Positions 26,077-35,113 of a stretch of 64,000 bases of DNA are shown piece after piece. The notes under the pieces were generated by a model. The model worked only from the letters and a program-made list of their open reading frames with translations, was not told where the DNA came from and searched no databases. Source of the DNA: Paenibacillaceae bacterium (lineage in GTDB: Bacteria > Bacillota > Bacilli > Paenibacillales > NBRC-103111); contig JAQSYI010000008.1 in assembly GCA_029256185.1 (NCBI GenBank), forward strand, positions 1-64,000, given 5' to 3'. A program made the position numbers and the translations under genes. Numbering within the stretch: the first letter of the stretch is position 1; every line of letters begins with the position of its first letter.

Positions 26077-27557
26077 CTACTCCCCATGACAGCTTCGATA
26101 TAAAGCTCCGGCTTCTGAAGAACCTCTCCCGCTTGGGCAACCAAGGCGTACACATATTCCGAGCCAATCCCGATCAGAGCAACGACCACAAGCAAGCCAC
26201 AGGCTGCTGCCAATCCCGCTTTGGGCAGCACCGCAGGCGCATGGGACTCCGGTTCGGGCTCATCGCCCCAAAAGGCAAGGCGGAATATTTTGATCAGAGA
26301 ATACAAGACGAGGAAGCTGGAGAACAGGCTAAGGAGCGACAGTGAAACCAAGCCCTCCTCCAGGCCGCCGCGGATCAGCAGCACCTTGCCGGCGAAGCCG
26401 CTTAAGGGAGGAACCCCAACCAGCGCCAGCGCCAGAACGAAAAACATCCAGCCCAGCAGGGGATGCCGCTTCATCAAGCCCCCCATGCGCTCCAGCTGAT
26501 CCGTGCCCGCCGCGCTGATGATCAGTCCTCCCAGAATAAACATCAGACCCTTCGCCAGCATATCGTGGAGCAAATAAAAGACGATTCCGTTTAAAGCATC
26601 CTGATTGGCCGAAACCAGACCAAAGGCCACAAACCCGACGCTAATCACCACATTATAATTGAGAATCCGCGGGATATCCTTGTACGCCACCGCCCCCAGC
26701 CCGCCCAGCAGCATGGTGGCCGCTGCCATGAAGGCAATCCAGGACGGCAGATGTCCCTGCTCATGATAGAAAATCAGCGTGAAGGTGCGGATAATCGCAT
26801 ACAGCCCTACCTTGGTCAGCAGCGCGCCGAATATGGCCCGGACTGCAGAGGGAGGCGCCGCGTAGGAGCCGGGCAGCCAGAAGAACAGGAGAAGCCCGGC
26901 CTTCAGCGCGAACACAATCAATAGCATTACCGCAATAACCTGCAGCACGCCCCCCTGCCCCAGCTCGGCAACCCGGATGGACAGATGCGCCATATTGAGC
27001 GTACCGGCTGCGGCGTACAGATAAGCGACTGCGGCGACGAACAAGGCGGAGGATACGATGTTGATGAGCAAATATTTGACTGTTTCCCGAAGCTGAATCC
27101 GCGTCCCGCCCAATACAATCAAGGCGTAGGAAGCCATCAGCATCACCTCGAAGAACACGAACAGGTTGAAGATATCCCCGGTAAGAAACGAGCCGTTCAC
27201 CCCAACCAGCAGAAACTGAAAGAAGGAATAATAATAGCTCCGTTCCCGCTTCACGCCGATGCTGCCGAAGGAGTACAGGCAAACAGCCAGGCTCACTAAT
27301 GAAGCGGCCAGTACCAGTATGGCGGCGAGCATATCCCCGACAAAGACAATCCCGTACGGCGGCAGCCACCCGCCCATGTGCAAGGTCAGAATTCCCTCGC
27401 TTGCGATGCGCCGCAGGAGAATAATGGCGGCTGCGGTGCCGGATAGTAGGCTGATAGCGCTGATCCAGCGCTGCAGCATGAGCCTTTCCTTGAAGAAAAT
27501 CAGCAGGACCGCTGTAAAAAGCGGGAACAGAATAGGGAGTACCAGCAGATTGGTCAT
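26073..27557 (-). CDS. mrpD: Mrp-type Na+/H+ antiporter subunit D
   Basis: A 494-residue polytopic membrane protein of the NuoM/NuoN-like proton-translocating family, with about 14 helices. The ATG at 27557 (GGGAG 7 nt upstream) overlaps the mrpC stop by four bases; the open frame upstream is inside mrpC and not coding. Conserved segments include the glutamate-bearing LFVFFEVMLMASY and the GALLTKVGLYAIIR lysine helix, both part of the proton path in this family. Its length equals that of Bacillus MrpD. Confidence 0.95.
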   Translation of the reverse strand: MTNLLVLPILFPLFTAVLLIFFKERLMLQRWISAISLLSGTAAAIILLRRIASEGILTLHMGGWLPPYGIVFVGDMLAAILVLAASLVSLAVCLYSFGSIGVKRERSYYYSFFQFLLVGVNGSFLTGDIFNLFVFFEVMLMASYALIVLGGTRIQLRETVKYLLINIVSSALFVAAVAYLYAAAGTLNMAHLSIRVAELGQGGVLQVIAVMLLIVFALKAGLLLFFWLPGSYAAPPSAVRAIFGALLTKVGLYAIIRTFTLIFYHEQGHLPSWIAFMAAATMLLGGLGAVAYKDIPRILNYNVVISVGFVAFGLVSANQDALNGIVFYLLHDMLAKGLMFILGGLIISAAGTDQLERMGGLMKRHPLLGWMFFVLALALVGVPPLSGFAGKVLLIRGGLEEGLVSLSLLSLFSSFLVLYSLIKIFRLAFWGDEPEPESHAPAVLPKAGLAAACGLLVVVALIGIGSEYVYALVAQAGEVLQKPELYIEAVMGSR

Positions 27558-27889
27558 GGGTTGTCTCCCTCCATCCGGTCCGTATCCTCTGTACCCAACG
27601 TCTGATAAGCCCGGTAGGCCAGCACAAAAAAGAAGGCCGTTACCCCAAAGCTGATTACAATCGAGGTTAGAATAAGCGCTTGGGGCAGCGGGTCCACATA
27701 GCTTCCGGCTGTTCCACCCAAGATGGGTGGAGCGCCCCGCTTGAGCCCGGCCATGGTCATAATCAGCAGATGCACCCCATGGGTTAAGAGAGAGGTGCCC
27801 AGAATAATGCGCAGCAAGCTTTTGGACAAGATCAGATAGACCCCGATGGTGAACAAAACGCCCACTGTCAAACAAAGAAGCAGCTCCAT
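27554..27889 (-). CDS. mrpC: Mrp-type Na+/H+ antiporter subunit C
   Basis: A 111-residue NuoK-like subunit with three helices, including the GTSLLTHGVHLLIM and DPLPQALILTSIVISFGVTA segments typical of MnhC. Start and stop each overlap the neighbouring genes by one to four bases. It sits between the fused mrpA-mrpB gene and mrpD, the canonical order. Confidence 0.95.
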   Translation of the reverse strand: MELLLCLTVGVLFTIGVYLILSKSLLRIILGTSLLTHGVHLLIMTMAGLKRGAPPILGGTAGSYVDPLPQALILTSIVISFGVTAFFFVLAYRAYQTLGTEDTDRMEGDNP

Positions 27890-30753
27890 TACCGGTCCCC
27901 TCCAATCGTCAGGATCATATTCATGGTCACGCCGGTCACGGCCAGGTAAACACCCAGATCGAACAGCACCGCCGTGGCCAGCTCTGTATCCCCCAGCAGC
28001 GGAAGCTGGAAATGGCCGAAGGCATGACTGAGGAAGGGGGCGCCGAACAAGAAGGAGCCAGCCGCCGTGGCAATCGCGGTCATAAGCCCTACCGCCGTTA
28101 CCATGCGGAAATTCACGGGCAGTACCCTGGCTAGCATGGCCGGTCCGAAGGAAATGGTCAGCAGCACCAGCGCCGCCGAGGTCATAAGCGCTCCGATGAA
28201 GCCGCCGCCCGGACTGTTATGCCCGGAGAGAAAAAGATAGAAGGAAAACGCAATAATGATGACGGAAGCCGCCTTGGTCACCGTTCGCAGGATCACATCA
28301 TTGCTTCGGGGCAGCAGCAGCTTGCCTGCCGCCTGTTCCTGCACAGGATTACCCGGGGGAAGAGCAGGCGGGTCCATTCTCACCTTAATCATGCTGTAGA
28401 TGGCAAGGGTGGCGATGCCCAGCACCATGATCTCGAACAGGGTATCGAAGCCGCGGAAATCCACCAAAATCACATTGACGATATTCTTGCCTCCCGCGGC
28501 GCTGTAGGATTCCCGGACAAAAAATTCTGAGATGGGCTCAAAGGGACTGCTGCCCACCGCCGCCAGCGCTACCAGTGTCATCGTGACGCCGGCTCCGATG
28601 GCTATGGCCAGATTTCCAGCCTTAAAGGGGAGACTCGCAGCCTCCTTCTTCAGCTTGGGAAGATAATGAAAGCACAGGAGAAACAGCGTAACGGATACCG
28701 TCTCCACAATCATCTGGGTCAATGCCAAGTCCGGTGCGCGGAAGATAACGAACAGCAGGGTCACCATATATCCCACTGCGCCTGTAGCCAGAATGGCGGT
28801 AACCCGGGATTTGGCAAAGGGCACAAGCACAGCTGCGGCAAGCAACACAATAAGAATCACCACTTCGTAAAAGGAGACAGGCGCATACTGCTCCATCCCG
28901 AGCGTGATGCCCCCTGCGCGAAGCAGAGTGCTTCCCAGCGCGATAATAAGAAAGGTGAAAATGTACAGCAGGTAATGGCGCTTGGAGCCGGTCATATAGC
29001 GGTTCGTGACCCATTCGCCTCCCCGCTCCAGTCCAAGAAGCAGCGCATCGTACAAACCATTGAGGGAAATGCGGGTATTCCGTTCCCGGTCCATAACCCG
29101 GAAGCGGCCATAGGCCCTGAACAGCAGCACCCCCACTGCAATCACGCCAAGGGTCATGAAGATTTCCGGGGTCCAGCCATGCCAGAAATCAATGGACACC
29201 CGGAAATGGTCTCCCGGAGCCAATATCCCGTGATGGATCGAAGCCATGGCCGGCTCAATCAACGAGGCGGACAGCAGATTGGGGAAGAAGCCGAAAACCA
29301 CCGTCAGGGAAGCGAGAATAACCGGGGAAATCAGGAGCCCCAGAGGAGCCTCATGAGGCTTCTTATCCAGCTTATGGGCCTGAAGCTTGCCGCCGAAGGT
29401 CTTGAATACCAGCACCATGCTGTATACAAAGGTAAATACGCTGGCTATCCAAGCCACAACAGCAAACACCGGCAGCCAGAATGGCATGGAAACAACATCC
29501 AGCTCCCGGATGCGGAGGACGGCGGTAAAGAACATCTCCTTGCTCAGGAAGCCGTTGAACGGAGGCAGCCCCGCCATGGAGAAGGCTCCGGCCAGGGCTG
29601 CCGTGAAGGTAATGGGCATAACCGACATAAGCCCGCCCAGCTTGCGCAGATCCCGGGTGTTGGTCTCATGGTCGACAATACCCACGACCATAAACAGGGT
29701 TCCCTTGAACACCGCATGATTGATTATATGAAAGACCGCAGCTGTAGTCGCCGCTGTATAGAACAGCGCCTCCGCCGGATTCTCATAGAAGGCTGCAGCC
29801 GAGCCCAATCCCAGCAGGCACATGATAAGTCCCAACTGGCTGATGGTGGAGTAGGCCAGCATGGCCTTCAGATCAGTTTGCCGGATCGCCTTGAAGGAGC
29901 CGTACACAAGCGACACCAGGCCCGACAGGGAAACCAGCCAAAACCATTCCGTCTGCCCGGCAAATACGGGAGTCATCCGCGCCACCAGATAGAGACCGGC
30001 CTTCACCATGGTTGCGGAATGCAGGTAGGCGCTTACCGGAGTGGGCGCCTCCATGGCATCGGGCAGCCAGATATGGAAGGGGAATTGCGCGGACTTGGTG
30101 AACGCCCCCAGCAGGATCAGCAGCATGGCCGGCTTGAACAGGTCCTGCAGCATCAACAGATCCACTTGGCTGATGGTTTGCCGGAGGCTGAAGGTGCCGG
30201 TCATGGTGTACAGCATAAGAAATCCGGCAAGCATGGCTAACCCGCCGAATACGGTAATGAGCATGGATTTCAAGGCGCCGTAGCGAGACCTCTCCCGCCG
30301 GTGCCAGAAGGCAATCAGCAGAAAGGAGGATATGCTGGTCAATTCCCAGAAGCCGTACAGCACCATCATGTTGTCCGACAGCACAACACCCAGCATTGCC
30401 CCCATAAACAGCAGGAGATAGACATAGAAGTGACGGATGGAATCAGCCGTCCTGTCGAGATAAAAGATCGAATACAGCACAACCAAGGCACCCACTCCCG
30501 TAATGAGCAGGGCAAACAAGAGACTGAGACCATCCAGATAAAATGTAAAATTAATCCCCATAGAGGGCATCCAATTAGTATGGGTTAGGATATTCACGCC
30601 TGACCCAAGCTCCGGTATAAAGGTCAAGAAGTACAGGAACAGAACAGCCGGAAGCGGCAGCACAATCCAGCCTGTATGAACGGTACGCAGCCGTTTGGTG
30701 AAAGGAATTGCAGCCGCCAGAATGAATGGGAGCAGAATGGTATCATACAGCAA
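27889..30753 (-). CDS. mrpA: Fused Mrp-type antiporter subunits A and B
   Basis: A 954-residue membrane protein. The start is a TTG with GGGAGG 8 nt upstream. Residues about 1-800 are MrpA: a NuoL-like part with the conserved glutamate helix VLYGFWELTSISSF and GAFTKSAQFPFHIWLPDAM, then the MrpA C-terminal extension. Residues about 810-954 correspond to a complete MrpB/MnhB (SGHNSPGGGFIGALMTSAAL; DLGVYLAVTGVTMNMI). Separate mrpA (about 800) and mrpB (about 140) genes are the rule in Bacillus, while fused forms are known from the group 2 Mrp operons of proteobacteria. It is co-transcribed with the stress-protein gene 50 nt upstream. Confidence 0.93.
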   Translation of the reverse strand: MLYDTILLPFILAAAIPFTKRLRTVHTGWIVLPLPAVLFLYFLTFIPELGSGVNILTHTNWMPSMGINFTFYLDGLSLLFALLITGVGALVVLYSIFYLDRTADSIRHFYVYLLLFMGAMLGVVLSDNMMVLYGFWELTSISSFLLIAFWHRRERSRYGALKSMLITVFGGLAMLAGFLMLYTMTGTFSLRQTISQVDLLMLQDLFKPAMLLILLGAFTKSAQFPFHIWLPDAMEAPTPVSAYLHSATMVKAGLYLVARMTPVFAGQTEWFWLVSLSGLVSLVYGSFKAIRQTDLKAMLAYSTISQLGLIMCLLGLGSAAAFYENPAEALFYTAATTAAVFHIINHAVFKGTLFMVVGIVDHETNTRDLRKLGGLMSVMPITFTAALAGAFSMAGLPPFNGFLSKEMFFTAVLRIRELDVVSMPFWLPVFAVVAWIASVFTFVYSMVLVFKTFGGKLQAHKLDKKPHEAPLGLLISPVILASLTVVFGFFPNLLSASLIEPAMASIHHGILAPGDHFRVSIDFWHGWTPEIFMTLGVIAVGVLLFRAYGRFRVMDRERNTRISLNGLYDALLLGLERGGEWVTNRYMTGSKRHYLLYIFTFLIIALGSTLLRAGGITLGMEQYAPVSFYEVVILIVLLAAAVLVPFAKSRVTAILATGAVGYMVTLLFVIFRAPDLALTQMIVETVSVTLFLLCFHYLPKLKKEAASLPFKAGNLAIAIGAGVTMTLVALAAVGSSPFEPISEFFVRESYSAAGGKNIVNVILVDFRGFDTLFEIMVLGIATLAIYSMIKVRMDPPALPPGNPVQEQAAGKLLLPRSNDVILRTVTKAASVIIIAFSFYLFLSGHNSPGGGFIGALMTSAALVLLTISFGPAMLARVLPVNFRMVTAVGLMTAIATAAGSFLFGAPFLSHAFGHFQLPLLGDTELATAVLFDLGVYLAVTGVTMNMILTIGGDR

Positions 30754-30803
30754 AAATGGGACCTCCCTCTTTTGTTCCTATTTCGTTATACTGTGTCCTA
30801 AGA

Positions 30804-31448
30804 TCAGTTGAGACCGTTCCACTGTCCATGGATAATTCTCAGATATTGAGGCTCACCCTTCAATACCGTTTTGAACAACCCGTTATTGAAATCCGTATGC
30901 AGCTCCCGAAAAAAAACACCCTCTATGGTGTCCGCGTCATCAGCTTCTCCATCATCGCTCATTTCATACTTGTCTCCTCTTTTCACCAGAATGGCAGGGA
31001 CTCCATTCTCATGGGTTTCCTCCAGCAGGTCGGCATACCGCTGAACGGCGACAATATGCAGGTCAATGAGGCCAATCCGCTCTACCAGGTCATTCACAAA
31101 ACTCCCCTTCGTAAAGCTGGACCAGCGGCTTTGCCCGGATTGCCCGATAATAATCTGGGTTACGCCTCTCTCCCGGGCTGCCCCCACAATAACGTCTGCC
31201 GGTTTTCTACCGTTGGACTTACGAATCAAAAACTCGCCGCCCGCCTCCTGACACAGCCGCTCCCACACCTTCATGTATTGTTCCTTGTCCTCGTTGTACT
31301 CACTATCCTTGGAAGCATCCACAGTCAATACGCAGAACGGCGCTGCCAGCAGCTTAGCCAGTTGGCTTCCCCGTTGAATCAGACGCTGTCCATGGGGACC
31401 GTAGTGAACACATACCATGACACTTTCCTGGTGCTTAATCGTTGTCAT
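30804..31448 (-). CDS. KdpD-type universal stress protein
   Basis: A 214-residue soluble protein. The first 150 residues resemble the USP domain of KdpD sensor kinases, including the nucleotide-loop pattern GQSGQSRWSSFTKGS; the kinase and K+-sensing parts are absent. A short acidic C-terminal extension follows. The ATG has GGAGG 7 nt upstream. It is the first gene of the operon that continues into mrpAB-C-D-E-F-G. KdpD USP domains bind cyclic di-AMP or ATP in other bacteria, so a role in coupling cation transport to second messenger or energy state is plausible but inferred. Confidence 0.75.
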   Translation of the reverse strand: MTTIKHQESVMVCVHYGPHGQRLIQRGSQLAKLLAAPFCVLTVDASKDSEYNEDKEQYMKVWERLCQEAGGEFLIRKSNGRKPADVIVGAARERGVTQIIIGQSGQSRWSSFTKGSFVNDLVERIGLIDLHIVAVQRYADLLEETHENGVPAILVKRGDKYEMSDDGEADDADTIEGVFFRELHTDFNNGLFKTVLKGEPQYLRIIHGQWNGLN

Positions 31449-31484
31449 TCTTGTTCCTCCCGAGTAAAATCATCTAAAAAACGC

Positions 31485-31510
31485 AAAAAGAGCCCCTTGG
31501 TGACAGGCTC
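31485..31510 (-). terminator. Terminator-like hairpin in the leader of the Mrp operon
   Basis: Minus strand GAGCC (31510-31506) pairs with GGCTC (31494-31490), extended by two G-U pairs, and is followed by TTTTT and, after GCG, six more T. It starts about 25 nt after the predicted transcription start and ends about 40 nt before the first gene, so it could act as an attenuator. Confidence 0.55.
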
Positions 31511-31541
31511 CTCCGATGTTCAACGATATGCAATTAAAGTG

Positions 31542-31570
31542 ATTATATCCCTTGAGAGAAAGAATGTAAA
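31542..31570 (-). promoter_or_regulatory. Sigma-A promoter of the stress-protein/Mrp operon
   Basis: Minus strand TTTACA (31570-31565), 17-bp spacer, TATAAT (31547-31542). The -10 is perfect and the -35 differs at one base. The start would lie near 31535, giving a leader of about 85 nt. Confidence 0.8.
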
Positions 31571-31651
31571 GATTTTCGAATTCCATGCTTTGGGGCCGTA
31601 TATATACCTCTTTTAGCGGAAATCCTCCAAAATAAAGGAGTGATATCCGCC

Positions 31652-31879
31652 ATGAAACGCAAAATATTGACTTGTCTGGCTATATTTGCAGTATTGTTCA
31701 TTCTGGGCTGGAGAGGTCATCAGCAGCTTGCCAATAAGGAGATGGAATCAGCCCCAAAAACCAATCATGATAAGGAAATAAAGGCGTACTTCTTGACAAA
31801 GGACAACGGCATAGTAGAAAAAGCTCCCTTTCTGCCGCGGGAATATGTCCGCATTGTCCGTTATGCCGAAGAATGGTAG
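31652..31879 (+). CDS. Small membrane-anchored hypothetical protein
   Basis: A 75-residue protein with one hydrophobic segment (about 5-19) and a charged outward part that ends in YVRIVRYAEEW. I do not recognise a family. The ATG at 31652 has AAGGAG 11 nt upstream; a GTG four codons earlier is adjacent to the same site and less likely. It is the only rightward gene between the Mrp and Ktr units and ends 7 nt before the convergent gene. It could be a small envelope protein or a spurious frame. Confidence 0.5.
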   Translation: MKRKILTCLAIFAVLFILGWRGHQQLANKEMESAPKTNHDKEIKAYFLTKDNGIVEKAPFLPREYVRIVRYAEEW

Positions 31880-31885
31880 ACTGGC

Positions 31886-32170
31886 TCACCTGTTGGGGAT
31901 TTGTTTGAAGGCATGTATAAAGGGGGACGGGTCGATATGAATCCTGTAGGGATAGACGCCCTGCCGGGTATGCAAATACAGGATTCCCTCCCCCTCCCCC
32001 ATGCTTCTAAAGGATATATCGTACACCTCAGCAATGGGGAATTCCCGGGAGTAGGACCTGATTTGGGTGCTGTATAAAGAGAGCTTGCGGCCATGCACAA
32101 CCGTTTCCTGTCCCTGAAGGGTTATTTGCCTTTCTACTTTGACATAGGGCAGCTCGGCAATGGGCTTCAG
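31886..32170 (-). CDS. Hypothetical protein downstream of ktrB, probable CTG start
   Basis: A beta-rich protein of about 94 residues without signal peptide or membrane segment; no family recognised. The frame stays open into ktrB, and the only ATG upstream lies 74 bp inside it without a ribosome site. The ktrB stop TAA is directly followed by AAGGAGG, and 8 nt further is an in-frame CTG (32170-32168), which I take as the start. Translation would then be coupled to ktrB, suggesting an accessory role for the channel. The C-terminal pattern VYDISFRSMGEGEGILYLH looks like a small membrane-binding or PH-like fold, but this is a guess. Confidence 0.55.
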   Translation of the reverse strand: MKPIAELPYVKVERQITLQGQETVVHGRKLSLYSTQIRSYSREFPIAEVYDISFRSMGEGEGILYLHTRQGVYPYRIHIDPSPFIHAFKQIPNR

Positions 32171-32183
32171 CCTGATCTCCTCC

Positions 32184-33551
32184 TTATCCGATAAGCAGCT
32201 TTTCTTCAGGATAGCGGTATTTTTGCTTGTTATTCTTCTGAGAAAGCGCGAAGGCAAGTGTAAGTGGCCCCAATCTGCCTATGTACATGGTCATAATCAT
32301 CACTAATTTGCCCATGGCAGACAGGTCAGGGGTAACTCCCATCGACATCCCGACAGTCCCAAACGCGGAAGTCGCTTCAAACAGCAGCTCCATGAAATCC
32401 TTATGCAGCCGCTGTTCCGTGAGCGTCAGCAAAAAGGCGGACAACAGCACCACACCTAAGGAAATAATCATTACGGCCAATGCCCTTAGAATCAATTCAT
32501 GGGAGATCCGCCGCTTCATAAGCTCCACGTCCGTACGTCCTTTCACGGTGGAAACAATGCTTAACAGCAGAACGGCAAACGTAGTTGTCTTGATGCCTCC
32601 CCCGGTGGACCCGGAAGAAGCACCGACGAACATGAGAAAGATCATAAGCAGCTGAGAGGCGGGCAGCATAAGGCCAATGTCGATGGAATTGAAGCCGGCC
32701 GTTCTTGTCACCGTCCCTTGAAAATAAGCAGCCCACAGCCTTTCGCTCCAGGAAAGCGGTCCGAAGGTGGCCGAATTAAAGCTCTCGATTAGAAAAATGA
32801 CAAGAAAGCCAACTACGCACAACAGCCCGGAGGTCAGAAGCACAACTCTGGAATGAAGCGTAAGCCTCCTCCAGCTTCTCTTTCTGAACACGTCCAATAT
32901 AACGGTAAAGCCAATACCCCCTATGATAAACAGCAATGAGATCACGATATTAATCAACGGGTCTCCCACATACCGGGTTAGGCTGTCGGGCCAAAAAGCG
33001 AATCCCGCATTGTTAAAGGCCGATATAGAGTGGAAGACCCCGTAGTATACCGCCCTTGCCCAGCCCATTTCTGCCGCCCAACGAATAGTGAGCAGCGCAG
33101 CGCCAACAAGCTCCACAATAAATGCAATGACAAAGATGCTTATGGAGAGCCTTACAACTCCTTGCACGGATATCGTATTGGTGGATTGCTGAATCAGCAG
33201 CCGCTCCTTCAGGCTTATTTTCTTTCCCAAAATGACTGCGATAAGAACGCTGAAGGTCATAAATCCCAGCCCGCCAACCTGGATCAGACAGATAATGACG
33301 ATCTCGCCGAATAGGGTAAAGGCCCCTGCTGTATCCAGCACAACCAGCCCGGTCACGCACACAGCAGATGTCGAAGTGAACAGGGCATCGAGAAAGCCTA
33401 TGCTTGCCCCCGTTGTTGATGCTATAGGCAGGGCGAGCAGGATCGCTCCAATCAGAATGGAGACGGCAAAGCCCAGCAAAATAACGCGCGAAGGCGACAG
33501 TCTGAAATCCTGTTTGCCAAGCAGCTTCTTCCTCATGTTTGTTAAGTTCAT
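32184..33551 (-). CDS. ktrB: KtrB-type potassium channel subunit
   Basis: A 455-residue TrkH/Ktr-family K+ translocating protein with four M1-P-M2 repeats. Pore-loop glycines are visible in TSAVCVTGL, FNNAGFAF, VTRTAGFNS and SAFGTVGMS, each preceded by a typical pore helix. It needs a KtrA/KtrC-type RCK regulatory subunit, which is not encoded next to it. The N-terminal MRKKLLGKQ extension is cytoplasmic. The Mrp operon nearby suggests a local cation-homeostasis group. Confidence 0.93.
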   Translation of the reverse strand: MNLTNMRKKLLGKQDFRLSPSRVILLGFAVSILIGAILLALPIASTTGASIGFLDALFTSTSAVCVTGLVVLDTAGAFTLFGEIVIICLIQVGGLGFMTFSVLIAVILGKKISLKERLLIQQSTNTISVQGVVRLSISIFVIAFIVELVGAALLTIRWAAEMGWARAVYYGVFHSISAFNNAGFAFWPDSLTRYVGDPLINIVISLLFIIGGIGFTVILDVFRKRSWRRLTLHSRVVLLTSGLLCVVGFLVIFLIESFNSATFGPLSWSERLWAAYFQGTVTRTAGFNSIDIGLMLPASQLLMIFLMFVGASSGSTGGGIKTTTFAVLLLSIVSTVKGRTDVELMKRRISHELILRALAVMIISLGVVLLSAFLLTLTEQRLHKDFMELLFEATSAFGTVGMSMGVTPDLSAMGKLVMIMTMYIGRLGPLTLAFALSQKNNKQKYRYPEEKLLIG

Positions 33552-33769
33552 TGCGTTCTCCCCTATGGATTCCCATGAACCGGTTTAATGGCTGTTGTCA
33601 AAGCCATATTAACATGTTCCCGGGAAAAACAGCAACAGACCATCATTTGTAGAGGGAAGTATAAACTGCCTGCCAAGGTTTGGCCGTCGTCACCGTTGCT
33701 TTTCTCTCTTGATATGGAAACCATCCGCGGCATTGCATGCAGCCGTTCAATCAACGCTATTCTCGCCGC

Positions 33770-35062
33770 TTACACCGTCAGCTCGAATTGCTTCAGGCTG
33801 TGCTTGCCCAGATGGATCGTCTTGGACACTGTCTTCTCTCCTTGTCGGACGGTTATCCGGTAGGTCCCGTAGAACCCTCTGAAAGCGGCCTGCCCGTCTT
33901 CGCTCTTCAGCTCCAGATTCGTTCTCCACTCGGATTGAATCAAATTGCGGAGAACTTCGCAGGAGGGCTTGGGTGTGAAGTCCCGGCGGAACAGGCCGCC
34001 CATGTACTTTTCCTCTCCTTGATAGGTATAGCCGTCATTGGAGTTCCAGTAGACGACCGCCTCCACCGCGGGATGGCTAAACCATAAACGGTACAGCCTG
34101 CGGAGAATTTCCGCCTGAACCTGCTCCTCCTCTTCCTCATCCCCATAGGCGGACAGGGTGATTTCGGAAATGTGGATGGGCAGCCGGAAATCGGCATAAC
34201 GGTCCAGCACCCGCAGCAGGCGCTCCGGACTTAGGTAAAGCTCGGCCTTCTCATGCAGCTCTTCCCTCGGCAGGAACAGATGGTATTGCATGCCGATTCC
34301 GCCCAATTGAATGCCTCTCAGCAATAAATTTTGAATCAGCAGATAATAAGGGCTCAGCTCATCGTTGAATTCGATCCATGAATACCTGGTGGCTTCATTC
34401 ACGAACAGCCTGTTTCCCGGAAAAAATTTGGCCGCTTGCACAAAAGAATCATACAGATAATCCTCCGGCAGGACTACGGTTGGGAAATAATATCTTTCAT
34501 TCGGTTCATTGACCACATCCCAGGCCGGAATCCGCCCGGCGTACCGCTCGCCGATCCGTTTCATCCTTTCATTCAGAAATGGGCGGGACCTGATCTTGTC
34601 CATGGGCAGCCATTCCGGATTCATCTGATGCCAGATCAGGGTATGCCCCTTGGGCTCCAGCCCGTATCTTTCGCAATAGTCCAACACAAGATCAGGGGCC
34701 GGACGCCGGTAGACAGGCTCGCTGTCTCTTCCGAACCTGGGCTTCCCGTGCTCCGGCTCCAGTGCGTTCCAATAGAAGGGCACAACCGCCAAATTGTACA
34801 GCTCCCGAAAATAGCCGGAGAATTTCTCATTCTTCTCTTCTGTCTCAAAACCGTCCAGCATGAAGATATTGGCGCCAAATTTGAAATCATGCGTCAGCTG
34901 CTCGATCTGTACCTCCAGGCCCTCAGCCGGTTGGCCTTCTGCGTCAACGAAGACCAGGCTGGCCCAGCCCTTGCGGTTCTCTTCTATTCCCTGCTCGATC
35001 CGGTCCCCTACAAACCGTTCCTCTTGTTCAAAATACCTTAGCAACTCCGATGGTTTACTCAT
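33770..35062 (-). CDS. Intracellular GH10 endo-beta-xylanase-like enzyme
   Basis: A 430-residue cytoplasmic enzyme without signal peptide. The ATG at 35062 (AGGAG 8 nt upstream) is chosen over one 18 codons earlier. A short N-terminal beta region precedes the TIM barrel. The acid/base is the Glu of AWDVVNEP and the nucleophile the Glu of IHISEITLSA, both on the expected strands; HTLIWHQMNPEW is also typical of GH10. It most likely trims imported xylo-oligosaccharides. A beta-rich C-terminal tail of about 60 residues replaces any carbohydrate-binding module. It is the last gene of locus 3, directly after the binding protein. Confidence 0.85.
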   Translation of the reverse strand: MSKPSELLRYFEQEERFVGDRIEQGIEENRKGWASLVFVDAEGQPAEGLEVQIEQLTHDFKFGANIFMLDGFETEEKNEKFSGYFRELYNLAVVPFYWNALEPEHGKPRFGRDSEPVYRRPAPDLVLDYCERYGLEPKGHTLIWHQMNPEWLPMDKIRSRPFLNERMKRIGERYAGRIPAWDVVNEPNERYYFPTVVLPEDYLYDSFVQAAKFFPGNRLFVNEATRYSWIEFNDELSPYYLLIQNLLLRGIQLGGIGMQYHLFLPREELHEKAELYLSPERLLRVLDRYADFRLPIHISEITLSAYGDEEEEEQVQAEILRRLYRLWFSHPAVEAVVYWNSNDGYTYQGEEKYMGGLFRRDFTPKPSCEVLRNLIQSEWRTNLELKSEDGQAAFRGFYGTYRITVRQGEKTVSKTIHLGKHSLKQFELTV

Positions 35063-35113
35063 CTGCTCCACTCCTCCATTCCAAGCCTGGTGCAGCCGCT
35101 GCAGCTTCAAGAC

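Noticed and set aside
28666..30240. Plus-strand open frame of 524 codons
   Set aside because: Antisense to the conserved mrpA part; composition is His/Gln-rich with no family match.
33552..33769. Riboswitch (c-di-AMP type) upstream of ktrB
   Set aside because: The conserved ydaO-type sequence blocks are absent; only a weak promoter-like pair is seen.
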